A stretch of 64,000 nucleotides of DNA, from contig CAVZSM010000018.1 of the NCBI GenBank assembly GCA_963777905.1, positions 24,238 through 88,237 on the forward strand. Direction: 5' to 3'. The DNA is from Trebonia sp963777905 (GTDB lineage Bacteria > Actinomycetota > Actinomycetes > Streptosporangiales > Streptosporangiaceae). The notes beneath the pieces were generated by a model that had not been told where the DNA came from, made no database searches, and saw only the letters and a list, made by a program, of their open reading frames with translations. Shown here in pieces: positions 49,225 to 57,406 of this stretch (position 1 is the first letter of the stretch; the number at the start of each line of letters is the position of its first letter). Made by a program: the position numbers and the translations under genes.

Positions 49225-50202
49225 GTGAACGGGGATCTGCGGGAGCTGCTCGGGACCCTGCGGGCGTTCGCCATTCCGATGCGGACGAAGTTCCGCGGGA
49301 TCACGGTGCGTGCGGGGGCGCTGATCCAGGGACCGGCCGGGTGGGGGGAGTTCTCGCCGTTCGCTGAGTACGGGCCGCGGGAGTCGGCGCGGTGGCTGGC
49401 CAGCGCGATCGAGTCCGCGACGGTGCCGTGGCCCGCGCCGGTCAGGGACCGGGTGCCGGTCAACGTGACCGTGCCCGCGGTCGGGCCGGAGCGCGCGTTC
49501 GAGATCGTCGCCGCGTCCGGCTGCCGGACCGCGAAGGTGAAGGTCGCCGAGCCCGGTCAGGCCGAGGCCGAGGACGTCGACCGGGTCGCCGCGGTGCGCG
49601 ACGCACTCGGGCCAGGCGGACGGATCCGGGTAGACGCGAACGGCGGCTGGGACGTCCCCGTCGCGGCGCGCATGCTCCGCGAGCTCGGCAGGTACTCGCT
49701 CGAGTACGCGGAACAGCCGTGCGCCACGCTTGAGGAGCTCGCCACGCTGCGTCGACTTGTCGATATTCCGGTGGCGGCCGATGAGTCGATCCGCAAGGCG
49801 GAGGACCCGCTGCGGGTCCGGGCCGCGGGCGCGGCCGACATCGTGATGGTCAAGGTCCAGCCGCTGGGCGGGGTGCGGCCCGCGCTGCGGGTCGCCGAGG
49901 CGTGCGGTCTGCCTGTCGTGGTGTCCAGCGCGGTCGACTCCTCTGTCGGGCTGGCCGCGGGGGTCGCCCTCGCGGCGGCGCTGCCAGAGTTGCCGTACGC
50001 GTGCGGGCTGGCCACGATGTCGCTGCTGGCCGGCGACGTGACCGGCGAGCCGCTGACCGAGCGCGGCGGAGAGCTGCCGGTCCGGCGGCCCGCGGTCGAC
50101 CCGGGGGAGCTCGCGCGCTGGGAGACCGACCCGGAGCCGTGGCGGCAGCGGGCGCTGGCCGCCGCCGAGTTTCTCGCCGACGTCCCCGGAGCCGCCGCAT
50201 GA
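49225..50202 (+). CDS. menC: o-succinylbenzoate synthase
   Basis: 325 residues from GTG 49225. The enolase-superfamily barrel has RTAKVKVAEPGQ (catalytic KxK as KVKV), RIRVDANGGWDV (metal Asp), YAEQPCATLEELATLR (metal Glu), PVAADESIRKAEDP (metal Asp) and VKVQPLGGVRPALRVAE (Lys). It dehydrates SHCHC to o-succinylbenzoate in menaquinone synthesis. Its stop at 50200-50202 is followed in frame by TGA TAA from the 18-bp repeat copy 6. Confidence 0.92.
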   Translation: MNGDLRELLGTLRAFAIPMRTKFRGITVRAGALIQGPAGWGEFSPFAEYGPRESARWLASAIESATVPWPAPVRDRVPVNVTVPAVGPERAFEIVAASGCRTAKVKVAEPGQAEAEDVDRVAAVRDALGPGGRIRVDANGGWDVPVAARMLRELGRYSLEYAEQPCATLEELATLRRLVDIPVAADESIRKAEDPLRVRAAGAADIVMVKVQPLGGVRPALRVAEACGLPVVVSSAVDSSVGLAAGVALAAALPELPYACGLATMSLLAGDVTGEPLTERGGELPVRRPAVDPGELARWETDPEPWRQRALAAAEFLADVPGAAA

Positions 50203-50205
50203 ATC

Positions 50206-50223
50206 TGATAACAGCAAGAAGCG
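50206..50223 (+). repeat. 18-bp dispersed repeat, copy 6 (menC-menD junction)
   Basis: TGATAACAGCAAGAAGCG starts four bases after the menC stop codon. Its TGA TAA lies in the menC reading frame as back-up stops. It ends 28 bases before the probable menD start. Confidence 0.85.
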
Positions 50224-50251
50224 CGTGTGCGTCCTCACGGCGGGCGCGGCA

Positions 50252-52003
50252 GTGAACCCGTCGACCGCTTTCGGCACGGTATTCGCCGACGAGCTGGCCC
50301 GGTGCGGGGTGCGCGAGGTCGTGATCGCGCCCGGGTCCAGGTCGACGCCGCTGGCGATGTCGTTCTACGAGCTGGAGCGGGCCGGCCGGGTACGGCTGCA
50401 CGTCAGGATCGATGAGCGGTCCGCGTCGTTCACGGCGCTCGGCCTGGCCAAGGCCAGCGGCCGCCCGGTCGCGGTGCTGTGCACGTCGGGCACCGCGGCG
50501 GCAAACTTTCATCCGGCGGTCATCGAGGCCGACGAGTCGGCCGTGCCGCTGCTCGTGCTCACCGCCGACCGGCCGCCCGAGCTGCGCGGCGCCGGAGCCA
50601 GCCAGACGATCGACCAGGTCAAGCTGTACGGCGGGGCGGTCCGCTGGTACGCGGAGCCGGGCGTGCCTGAGAAGGTCCCCGGCCTGGCGGCCTACTGGCG
50701 GTCGCTGGCCTGCCAGGCCTGGGCGCACGCGGCCGGCGCCGCGGGCACGTGCCCGGGCCCGGTGCACGTGAACCTGCCGTTCCGCGACCCGCTGGTGCCC
50801 GATGGCCCTGGCCGTGGCCCCGGGGATGACGCCGGGGATGGCACCGGATGGCCCGACTCGCTGGACGGGCGCCCGGGCGGGGCGCCGTGGACCCGGATCG
50901 CCGGGTCGCTGGCCGCGGAACCGCTGGACCTGCCCTGGGCGGAACGCGGAATCGTGGTCTGCGGAGACGGGGTCTACGACGCGGCGCCGCTGGTCGAGCT
51001 GGCGGAGCGGGCCGGGTGGCCGGTGCTCGCCGAGCCGTCGTCAGCGGCGCGGCGCGGGCCGAACGCGCTTACCGGGTACCAGTACCTGCTCGCGGCGGCG
51101 GAGTTCATGGCGGCGCACCGGCCATCGGTGATCGTCTCGGCAGGGCGGCCAGGGCTGTCCAGGCCGCAGTCGGCGGTGGTCGGCCTCGCCAGGTCCGGCG
51201 CGCCGGTCCGGCACGTCGTCGTCGCCCAGGGACCCGGCCGGTGGGCCGACCCGCAGCGCGCCGCGACCGACGTCGCGGCGGCCATCAGGCTGACCGGAGT
51301 GCCCGGCGATCCGCCGGGCGGGTGGCTCGACGACTGGCGGCGCGCGGATGCGGCGGCGGTCCTGGCGGCCGACGCCGTGCTGGAGCAGCGCGACTCGCTC
51401 ACCGAGCCGCTGCTGGCCAGGGAGCTGCTCGCCGCGCTGCCGGAGAACGCGCTGCTGTGGGCGGGAAACAGCCTGTCAGTCAGGGACATCAACCTGGTCA
51501 TGGCGCCGCGCGGGGACGTGCGCGTGCTGGCGAGCCGGGGGGCCAGCGGGATCGACGGGACCGCCTCGACGGCCGCCGGTGCGGCGCTCGCGCACGCGGC
51601 GGCGCATCCGGGCGCCCATGCGTTCGCGCTGATCGGCGACCTGGCGTTCCTGCACGACGCGGCCGGGCTGGCGATCGGTCCGGCCGAGCCGCGGCCCGAC
51701 CTGTGCCTGGTCGTGGCTAACAACGACGGCGGCGGGATCTTCGAGACGCTGGAGCAGGCGGCGTTCGACGGGGTCTTCGAGCGGCTGTTCGGCACACCGC
51801 ACGGGGCATCGGTCGAGCAGCTCGCGGCGGCCTTCGGCGTGCCGTACACGCTGGTGGAGCAGCCCGGCGAGCTGGCCAAGGCGGTCTCGGGGACCGGGCT
51901 GCGGATCGTCGAGGCGCGCACCGACCGGGCCGCGAACGCGGCGCTGCGCGCCAGGATGCGCGGGGCAGCCACGCAGGCCGTGGTGCGGGCCGTCAGCCCG
52001 TGA
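50252..52003 (+). CDS. menD: 2-succinyl-5-enolpyruvyl-6-hydroxy-3-cyclohexene-1-carboxylate synthase
   Basis: 583 residues from GTG 50252 (NPSTAFGTVFADELARCGVREVVIAPGSRSTPLAMSFYE), the usual MenD beginning; GTG 50225 would add nine residues encoded by the DNA just after the 18-bp repeat. Other motifs are RIDERSASFTALGLAKASGRPVAVLCTSGTAAANFHPAVIEA, the TPP-binding IGDLAFLHDAAGL and NNDGGGIFETLEQ. MenD is the first committed menaquinone enzyme, using isochorismate and 2-oxoglutarate. The last 11 nt overlap the convergent GH25 gene. Confidence 0.92.
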   Translation: MNPSTAFGTVFADELARCGVREVVIAPGSRSTPLAMSFYELERAGRVRLHVRIDERSASFTALGLAKASGRPVAVLCTSGTAAANFHPAVIEADESAVPLLVLTADRPPELRGAGASQTIDQVKLYGGAVRWYAEPGVPEKVPGLAAYWRSLACQAWAHAAGAAGTCPGPVHVNLPFRDPLVPDGPGRGPGDDAGDGTGWPDSLDGRPGGAPWTRIAGSLAAEPLDLPWAERGIVVCGDGVYDAAPLVELAERAGWPVLAEPSSAARRGPNALTGYQYLLAAAEFMAAHRPSVIVSAGRPGLSRPQSAVVGLARSGAPVRHVVVAQGPGRWADPQRAATDVAAAIRLTGVPGDPPGGWLDDWRRADAAAVLAADAVLEQRDSLTEPLLARELLAALPENALLWAGNSLSVRDINLVMAPRGDVRVLASRGASGIDGTASTAAGAALAHAAAHPGAHAFALIGDLAFLHDAAGLAIGPAEPRPDLCLVVANNDGGGIFETLEQAAFDGVFERLFGTPHGASVEQLAAAFGVPYTLVEQPGELAKAVSGTGLRIVEARTDRAANAALRARMRGAATQAVVRAVSP

Positions 52004-53399
52004 CCTGCCAGCTGAACGTCGCCGACGCGGTAGCACCCGCGCCGTTCTTCGCCATGACGGTCGCCCGGTAAGTCTTGACGGCTCCGGCGGTGCCCTTCTT
52101 GATCGTGCCGGTGATGTCGCCGGCGGCGGTGATCGACAGGCCCGGCGGCAGCCCGGATGCCGTGAACTTCAGCGTCGCCCTGGCCAGCGCGTCCAGGGAG
52201 GCGACCTGCAGGCCGACCTTGGCGCCGCCCTTGCTCGCCTGGCTGCCGGGATCGATCAGGCCGACCACGCTCGGGTTGAAGTAGCTGAGGTCGGTGCTGC
52301 CGGAGGTGCTGACCCCGGACACCGTGCCGGCGCTGGAGTACTGCCAGAACGTGTAAGCCGGCCAGCTGGCCGGCATCGGCGGCCTGCTGACGCCGTAGGC
52401 CGCCACCCACATCGGGTCGGCGCCGAAGGCGGTGCTGGAGCTCGTGCAGGTGTCCCACCAGTTCGCCGTGGTGTAGATAATGGGGTACTGCCCGGTCGCG
52501 GAGCGCGCGGTCGAGACGAACGACGAGATCCACGTCCGCATCGCTGCGCCGCTCAGCCCGTAGCACTCGTTGGTGTGGTCGGTGCTCACGTACGGGTCGT
52601 ACTCGATGTCCAGCATCAGCGGCAGCGCCCGGCCGCCGGACCGGTACTTCGAGTACTTCAGCGCGAACTGCGCCTGGACAGCGCCGGTCGTGATGTTGGG
52701 AATCGCGAAGTGGTAGACGGTGGCGTACAGCCCGGCCGACATGGCGGAGACGATGTCGCTGATGGCATACGGGTTGACGTAGTAGTTGCCCTCGGTCGTC
52801 TTGATGGCGGCGAACTTGTAACCCGCCCGCCCGACCGAGGCCCAGCTGATGGCCGCCCCGTTCTGGTGCTGGTAGGAGGCGACGTCGATGCCCCGTACGG
52901 TGGTCAGCGCCGTCGCCTGGTTCGTGGCGGCGGCGGAGGAGGACGGCGCCGCCAGTTGCTGCAGCAGTTGCGGCGAGTGCGGCAGCGCCTCGTCGGCCGC
53001 GCGGCTGGCGGCGAGCGCCGCGAGAGCGGGGCTGGCGCCGGGCACCGCGCCCGACGGCGTCAGCGCGCCGGATTGCGTCGGCGTGCCGGATTGTGCCGGC
53101 GTCGCGCTGGAGGTCTTCGTGCTCGACGGGGCTGTGCTCGACGGGGCTGTGCTCGACGGGGCTGGGGTGCCGGCCGGGGCGGTGCTCGTCCCTGATCCGG
53201 TGGTGCCGGCGCCCTGGGTGGCCGGGACGGTCGCGGTAGCGGGCGTGCCGACGCGGGCCGGCTGTGCGGTCGGCGCGGGTGCCGCGCTGAATCCGGATGA
53301 GACGACATGGATGGCCGCAGCGGAGCCACCGGCGATGAAAAGAACGGCAAGCGCCGCCGCCGCTGCCACGGCGGCCCCCCCGCTTGACTTGATTCGCAT
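51993..53399 (-). CDS. secreted GH25 lysozyme-like muramidase with C-terminal Ig-like domain
   Basis: 468 residues. A signal segment (AAAAALAVLFIAGGSAAA) is followed by a low-complexity Thr/Pro/Ser/Ala linker to about residue 140. The GH25 domain then begins RGIDVASYQHQNGAAISWASVG; the catalytic acids are in LPLMLDIEYDPY (DxE), and FWQYSSAGTVSGVSTSGSTDLSYFN closes the barrel. The last about 90 residues form an Ig-like fold (LPPGLSITAAGDITGTIKKGTAGAVKTYRATV), which may bind the wall. It cleaves peptidoglycan outside the cell. Confidence 0.88.
   Translation of the reverse strand: MRIKSSGGAAVAAAAALAVLFIAGGSAAAIHVVSSGFSAAPAPTAQPARVGTPATATVPATQGAGTTGSGTSTAPAGTPAPSSTAPSSTAPSSTKTSSATPAQSGTPTQSGALTPSGAVPGASPALAALAASRAADEALPHSPQLLQQLAAPSSSAAATNQATALTTVRGIDVASYQHQNGAAISWASVGRAGYKFAAIKTTEGNYYVNPYAISDIVSAMSAGLYATVYHFAIPNITTGAVQAQFALKYSKYRSGGRALPLMLDIEYDPYVSTDHTNECYGLSGAAMRTWISSFVSTARSATGQYPIIYTTANWWDTCTSSSTAFGADPMWVAAYGVSRPPMPASWPAYTFWQYSSAGTVSGVSTSGSTDLSYFNPSVVGLIDPGSQASKGGAKVGLQVASLDALARATLKFTASGLPPGLSITAAGDITGTIKKGTAGAVKTYRATVMAKNGAGATASATFSWQVTG
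53119..53163. repeat. three tandem 15-bp repeats in the GH25 linker
   Basis: GTGCTCGACGGGGCT occurs three times without gaps, encoding the repeated APSST units of the secreted protein's linker. In-frame repeats of this kind change length easily between strains. Confidence 0.85.
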
Positions 53400-53420
53400 C
53401 GCGCAAGGCTAGGGCCCGGG

Positions 53421-53490
53421 TACTGATCATTTTCCGGAATTCGGCTGTGTTAGCCCGTGCGGACTAGGCCCTAGTCCGCATTGATCAGTA
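53421..53490. promoter_or_regulatory. nested inverted repeats upstream of the GH25 gene
   Basis: An outer pair, TACTGATCA (53421-53429) and TGATCAGTA (53482-53490), encloses an 11-bp perfect palindrome TGCGGACTAGG-C-CCTAGTCCGCA (53458-53480). They lie in the divergent gap between the GH25 gene (start 53399) and the small membrane gene (start 53585). An operator for one or both genes is likely. Confidence 0.55.
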
Positions 53491-53584
53491 ACCCCAGCGC
53501 CGCGAGTTTCAGGTGGGGGAAATACAACCTTACGAGTCGCGGATCCTTCGGGCCGGGAGCGCGGCCGGACGATAGCGTGGGCGA

Positions 53585-53926
53585 ATGATCGCCTCGCTGG
53601 CCGTCGGCGCCCTGCTGCTGACGGGGATGGTCATCGCGACCTGGTACGCGGCCATCCGGCTGCCCGGTGACGCGCGGGTCCCGCTGCACGCCGGGAGTCC
53701 CGAATACAGCCTCTGGCTGTCCAAGCGCGCCGGGCTGGCGGCCTGGCTGGCGGCGGGCGCAGTGGTGTTCGCGGCGCTCGCCCGGCTCACCCTCAGCCGG
53801 GCCGCGGCGAACTGGGCGGCGTCGATGCGGGTGACGCTGCTGCCCGCGGTGATGTGCGTGGCGCTCGCCGCCGAAGTCGCCGCGATCATCCTGGCCCGCC
53901 GCGCCGTACCCGCGGAAAACGGCTAG
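53585..53926 (+). CDS. small membrane protein, DUF1648-like
   Basis: 113 residues with three hydrophobic segments (LAVGALLLTGMVIATWYAA, AWLAAGAVVFAALARL, VTLLPAVMCVALAAEVAAIILA). The first loop, RLPGDARVPLHAGSPEYSLWLSKRAGL, resembles the DUF1648 signature (P ... P-x-H ... G) found in SdpI-like proteins. Function unknown. Confidence 0.65.
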   Translation: MIASLAVGALLLTGMVIATWYAAIRLPGDARVPLHAGSPEYSLWLSKRAGLAAWLAAGAVVFAALARLTLSRAAANWAASMRVTLLPAVMCVALAAEVAAIILARRAVPAENG

Positions 53927-53971
53927 CGCGCGGCTGTCAGCTGAGCTGCTCGGCCAGCACGCCCTGCTTGC

Positions 53972-54046
53972 CATCTTCGTATCACTTTCCGCCCCTAGAA
54001 CTATGACAAAACGGACGCGAGAAGGGCCAGAACCGATACGAAGATG
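53972..54046. repeat. 12-bp perfect inverted repeat, 51-nt loop
   Basis: CATCTTCGTATC (53972-53983) and GATACGAAGATG (54035-54046) are exact complements in the convergent gap after the DUF1648-like gene. The loop is AT-richer than the flanks. It could be a small mobile element or a structured RNA; no coding content. Confidence 0.6.
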
Positions 54047-54083
54047 AGTGAGGTCGTGCGTGACGCTCGCCTGGCGGCCTAGC

Positions 54084-54120
54084 TGTGTACTTCCGGGGCA
54101 TAGTGACCCGGAAGTACACA
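54084..54120. terminator. 14-bp perfect hairpin between convergent genes, terminator-like
   Basis: TGTGTACTTCCGGG (54084-54097) and CCCGGAAGTACACA (54107-54120) pair perfectly around a 9-nt loop, 42 nt after the MFS stop codon. There is no U-run on either side, so it may act as a bidirectional block or a 3'-end protecting stem rather than a textbook terminator. Confidence 0.5.
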
Positions 54121-54161
54121 CGTAAGGCAGTGAGAGGCGCGGCTACGGGACGCTGCCTGTC

Positions 54162-55589
54162 TTAGTCGCGGGTGGCGGTTGCGGGGGCGGGAGTGGGCTG
54201 GCGGCGGGCGGCGTCGCCGGCCGTGCGGTCCATGCGCAGTGCCTCGGCGGCGGTGCCGGCCGCGATGAGGGCCAGCAGGCAGAACGCGATCGTGTAGGCC
54301 GTCAGGCCCGCCCCGAAGGCGCCGCCGATGCGCAGCGCCACCGTGGCGACCGCGATCGCCAGGCCGCCGGCGAGCTGGGTGCTGGTCGCGGCCAGCGTGT
54401 TCGCGTCGCGCATCAGCTCGTGCGGCATGTCGGCTAGCCCGACCGTGCTGTACACGGTGAACCCGACCGACCGGGTGACGCCGCTGATCAGGGCCAGCCC
54501 GGCGATCACCGCGATCGGCGTGGCGGCGGAGGTGAACCCGAGCACGGCGACCGCCACCGTGGTCCCCGCGGTGGCGGCGAGCAGCACCGCGCGGAACCCG
54601 AACCGGTTGATCAGCGGCGTGGTCGCGGGCTTGATCGCGACGTTGCCCGCGAACACGAACGCGGTGACCGCGCCCGACTTCACCGGCGACCAGCCGAACT
54701 GGGTCTGGAACATCAGCGGCAGCAGGAACGGCACCGCGCCGCAGACGAGCCAGTACGCGATGACGCCGGCCTGCGTCACCCGGAACGTGGGCACGCCCAG
54801 CGTCCGGAGGTTGAGCAGCGGAAACGCGGTCCGCCGCAGGTGCAGGGCCGCGGCGGTCAGCAGCGCCACCGACCCGGTGAGGAGCACCGCGGTCAGCAGC
54901 ACCGGCGGCGCGGGCAGCGCGACCAGGTGCGCGCCGTAGGTCAGCCCGCCGAGACCGAGGCAGGTCAGCACCACGCCGGCCCAGTCCAGCGGCGGGGGAG
55001 CGCCGCTGGCGGCGCTGTCCGGGCCGTCCGTCACCAGCCGCCACGCCGCGCAGAACGCGATCACGCCGAGCGGCACGTTGATCAGGAACATCCAGTGCCA
55101 CGACGCGTACGTGGTGATCAGCCCGCCGGCCAGCGGCGCGATCACCGGGGCGAGCAGCCCCGGCCACACGACGTACGACGTGACCCGCAGCAGGTCCTCC
55201 TTGGCCGCCCGCGAGATCACCATCGTCCGGCCGACCGGCACCATCATCGCGCCGCCCGCGCCCTGCAGCACCCGCATCCCGACGAGCATGCCGAGGCTCA
55301 CGCTCGCCGCGCAGCCGATCGAGGCGAGGGTGAACAGCGCGATCGCGGTGAGGAAGATCACCCGGTTGCCCAGCCGCCGGGTCAGCCAGCCGGACAGCGG
55401 GATCAGCACCGCGAGCGTCAGCAGGTAGGCGGTGACGACCAGCCCGATGGCCGCCGGCGGCGCGCCGAGCGACCGGCCGATCTGCGGCGCCGCCGTGGTG
55501 ACGATCGTCCCGTCCAGCATTTCCATGAAGAAGCAGCCGGCGACGAGCAGGGCGGTGTTGCGGTGCGTCGCGTCGATCACCGGCCCCAT
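54162..55589 (-). CDS. MFS transporter of the DHA2 (EmrB/QacA) type
   Basis: 475 residues with about 14 hydrophobic segments. The first segment has the FFMEMLDGTIVTTAAPQIGRSLG motif (motif D1), then GWLTRRLGNRVIFLTAIALFTLAS (motif A) and LQGAGGAMMVPVGRTMV, with WHWMFLINVPLGV typical of DHA2 drug:H+ antiporters. It should export a hydrophobic or cationic compound. Its first 13 bases overlap the small membrane gene upstream. Confidence 0.88.
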   Translation of the reverse strand: MGPVIDATHRNTALLVAGCFFMEMLDGTIVTTAAPQIGRSLGAPPAAIGLVVTAYLLTLAVLIPLSGWLTRRLGNRVIFLTAIALFTLASIGCAASVSLGMLVGMRVLQGAGGAMMVPVGRTMVISRAAKEDLLRVTSYVVWPGLLAPVIAPLAGGLITTYASWHWMFLINVPLGVIAFCAAWRLVTDGPDSAASGAPPPLDWAGVVLTCLGLGGLTYGAHLVALPAPPVLLTAVLLTGSVALLTAAALHLRRTAFPLLNLRTLGVPTFRVTQAGVIAYWLVCGAVPFLLPLMFQTQFGWSPVKSGAVTAFVFAGNVAIKPATTPLINRFGFRAVLLAATAGTTVAVAVLGFTSAATPIAVIAGLALISGVTRSVGFTVYSTVGLADMPHELMRDANTLAATSTQLAGGLAIAVATVALRIGGAFGAGLTAYTIAFCLLALIAAGTAAEALRMDRTAGDAARRQPTPAPATATRD

Positions 55590-55852
55590 CTCCTTCGCAG
55601 CGGGTGCGCGAGCACGATGAACGCGACCCAGCCGCCGAGCAGGACGAGCCAGAAGCTGATGAACCAGTACGCGACCACGGCCGCGAGCGCGGCGGACGAG
55701 TGCAGGCCCGTGTGCCTGGCGACCACCACGATGACGGCCGCCGCCCCGAGCACCGCCGCGGTGAGCGCGGGGCGGCGGAACGAGGCTGCTGCGGAGAGGA
55801 GGGAAGAGGAGCTCTGGCGAACCTCCGCCTCGTCGCTGACCTCTTCAACCAC
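55577..55852 (-). CDS. small two-span membrane protein
   Basis: 91 residues with an acidic/serine N-terminus (VEEVSDEAEVRQSSSSLL) and two hydrophobic segments (ALTAAVLGAAAVIVVVARHTG and AVVAYWFISFWLVLLGGWVAFIVLAHPLRRRWG). I do not recognise a named family. It overlaps the start of the MFS gene, so the two are translationally linked and may work together. Confidence 0.65.
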   Translation of the reverse strand: MVEEVSDEAEVRQSSSSLLSAAASFRRPALTAAVLGAAAVIVVVARHTGLHSSAALAAVVAYWFISFWLVLLGGWVAFIVLAHPLRRRWGR

Positions 55853-55882
55853 CCCACCATTATCGCCGGGGTGAAATGGTTG

Positions 55883-56887
55883 CTAAGGGCCAAGCAACTG
55901 GCCGATGTCGAACCTGGTGTGCAGCAGCCCGAACTGGAACATCTCGTCGGCGACGCGCTGCAGCCGGGCCTTGTCGATGCCGATCGGGTAGTTGTTCAGC
56001 GCCATGACCGCCGCGACGATCGGCGGAATCTGGCCGTTCATCGGGCCGTTCAGCGACTCCATCGCCTGCTCGACGGCGGGCCGGCTGGTGTCGGCGATCT
56101 CCTGGCCCTGCTCGAGGGCGGTCACGAACGCCTTCAAGGTGTTCGGGTTGGCTGTCGCCCAGGCCCTGGTGGCGACGTACCCCTGGATGGGGAACTCCTC
56201 GGTGGCGCCCTGGTTCAGGTCGGCAAGCTTGACCGCGCCGTACTGCTGCTCGGCCGCCGTCGCGAACGGCTCGGGCATCGCCGCCGCGGCGATCTTCCCG
56301 GCGGCCAGCTGCTGGGCCATGATGGGGAACGGAATCGGCTGAGCCGGGAATTGCACGTTGCCCGGGGTGACGCCGTTCTCCGTGAGGACGGACGCGGCGA
56401 GCAGGTAGTTGATGTTGTGCGGGGCGTTGATCCCGAGCACCTGACCTTTAAGCTCCGCCAGGTTCTTGATCTTCGAGGTGGGCAGCGTGTAGATGGCCTG
56501 GCTGCCCTGCTGCATCACCGAACCTTCGGCGACAATCTCCAGCTGCTGGTGATCTTGCACGTAATGCTGGATATAGGAGACGTAGTTCCCGCCTGTGATG
56601 TCGTATTTCCCGGCCACCTGCTGGTTGATCACCGTGTCGCTGCTGGTGGCGGGCGTGTAGTTGATCGTCAGCCCCTGTCGCTTGAACAGTCCCTCGTGCA
56701 GGGCGACGAAGAATCCGGCGGAGTCGACCGCTGGCACGACCGCGACGTTCAGCGTGGTTTTCTCCAGTCCGCCGCTTGCGGCGGAACTCGTTCCCCCCAA
56801 TGCGCCGCTGCAACCGGCGAGGGCGAGCATCAGTATTGCCGTGATTGGCGCCAGAACGCGCATGCGTACGTTCATCCGTACGTGCAT
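55883..56887 (-). CDS. ABC transporter substrate-binding lipoprotein (NitT/TauT/SsuA-like), orphan
   Basis: 334 residues. The signal ends in the lipobox LALAGC. The mature NMT1/SsuA-type domain begins TTLNVAVVPAVDSAGFFVALHEGLFKRQGLTINYTPATSSD and has YDITGGNYVSYIQHY and IAAAAMPEPFATAAEQQYG. Such proteins bind taurine, aliphatic sulfonates, nitrate or pyrimidine precursors. No permease or ATPase gene is adjacent, so it must pair with components elsewhere. AAGGA precedes the first ATG; later in-frame Met codons at residues 5 and 9 are alternatives. Confidence 0.85.
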   Translation of the reverse strand: MHVRMNVRMRVLAPITAILMLALAGCSGALGGTSSAASGGLEKTTLNVAVVPAVDSAGFFVALHEGLFKRQGLTINYTPATSSDTVINQQVAGKYDITGGNYVSYIQHYVQDHQQLEIVAEGSVMQQGSQAIYTLPTSKIKNLAELKGQVLGINAPHNINYLLAASVLTENGVTPGNVQFPAQPIPFPIMAQQLAAGKIAAAAMPEPFATAAEQQYGAVKLADLNQGATEEFPIQGYVATRAWATANPNTLKAFVTALEQGQEIADTSRPAVEQAMESLNGPMNGQIPPIVAAVMALNNYPIGIDKARLQRVADEMFQFGLLHTRFDIGQLLGP

Positions 56888-56986
56888 TGGCGTTGTCCTT
56901 CCAAAGCCGGGCCCCCGGCTGCTGGAAGCGTAAATCGAACGCGAATCGCCGTTTGCCTGTTTCCGGGAAACGGTGATCGTTATTAA

Positions 56987-57391
56987 TCAATGAGACGCTA
57001 CGGGACCTATGAGGTCCCAGCGATTGCCGGAGATGTCGAGGAAGACCGCCACCCGGCCGTACGGTTCGTCGCGCGGCTCGGTGACGAACTTCACGCCGGC
57101 CGCCGTCATCCGCCGGTACGCGGCGTCGAAGTCCTCGACCTGCAGGAAAAAGCCGACGCGCCCGGCGACCTGGTTACCGACGGCCGCGGCCTGGCGCTCG
57201 CCGTCCGCACGGGCCAGCAGGATGCCCGTCTCGGCGCCAGGCGGCCTGACGACGACCCAGCGCTTCGGCCGGCCGCCCTCCGTCGTCAGCGCGGGCGAGT
57301 CCTCTACCAAGTCGAACCCCAGCGCCTCGGTGAAGAACCTGATGGCCTGGTCGTAGTCGTCGACCACGATCGCGATCTTGTCTACCAGCAC
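56987..57391 (-). CDS. VOC (glyoxalase/bleomycin resistance fold) family protein
   Basis: The 134-residue protein is a single VOC unit: KIAIVVDDYDQAIRFFTEALGFDLVEDSP, RPPGAETGILLARADGE, RVGFFLQVEDFDAAYRRMTAAGVKFVTEPRDEPYGRVAVFLDISGNRWDLIGP. It lacks specific substrate markers. It is followed upstream on the same strand by the alpha/beta hydrolase after 15 bp, likely cotranscribed. Confidence 0.87.
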   Translation of the reverse strand: MLVDKIAIVVDDYDQAIRFFTEALGFDLVEDSPALTTEGGRPKRWVVVRPPGAETGILLARADGERQAAAVGNQVAGRVGFFLQVEDFDAAYRRMTAAGVKFVTEPRDEPYGRVAVFLDISGNRWDLIGPVASH

Positions 57392-57406
57392 GCATCGGAG
57401 CGTATG

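Noticed and set aside
53119..53163. Tandem 15-bp repeats as a regulatory minisatellite
   Set aside because: They are in frame inside a secreted protein's Ser/Thr/Pro linker and are explained by protein composition.
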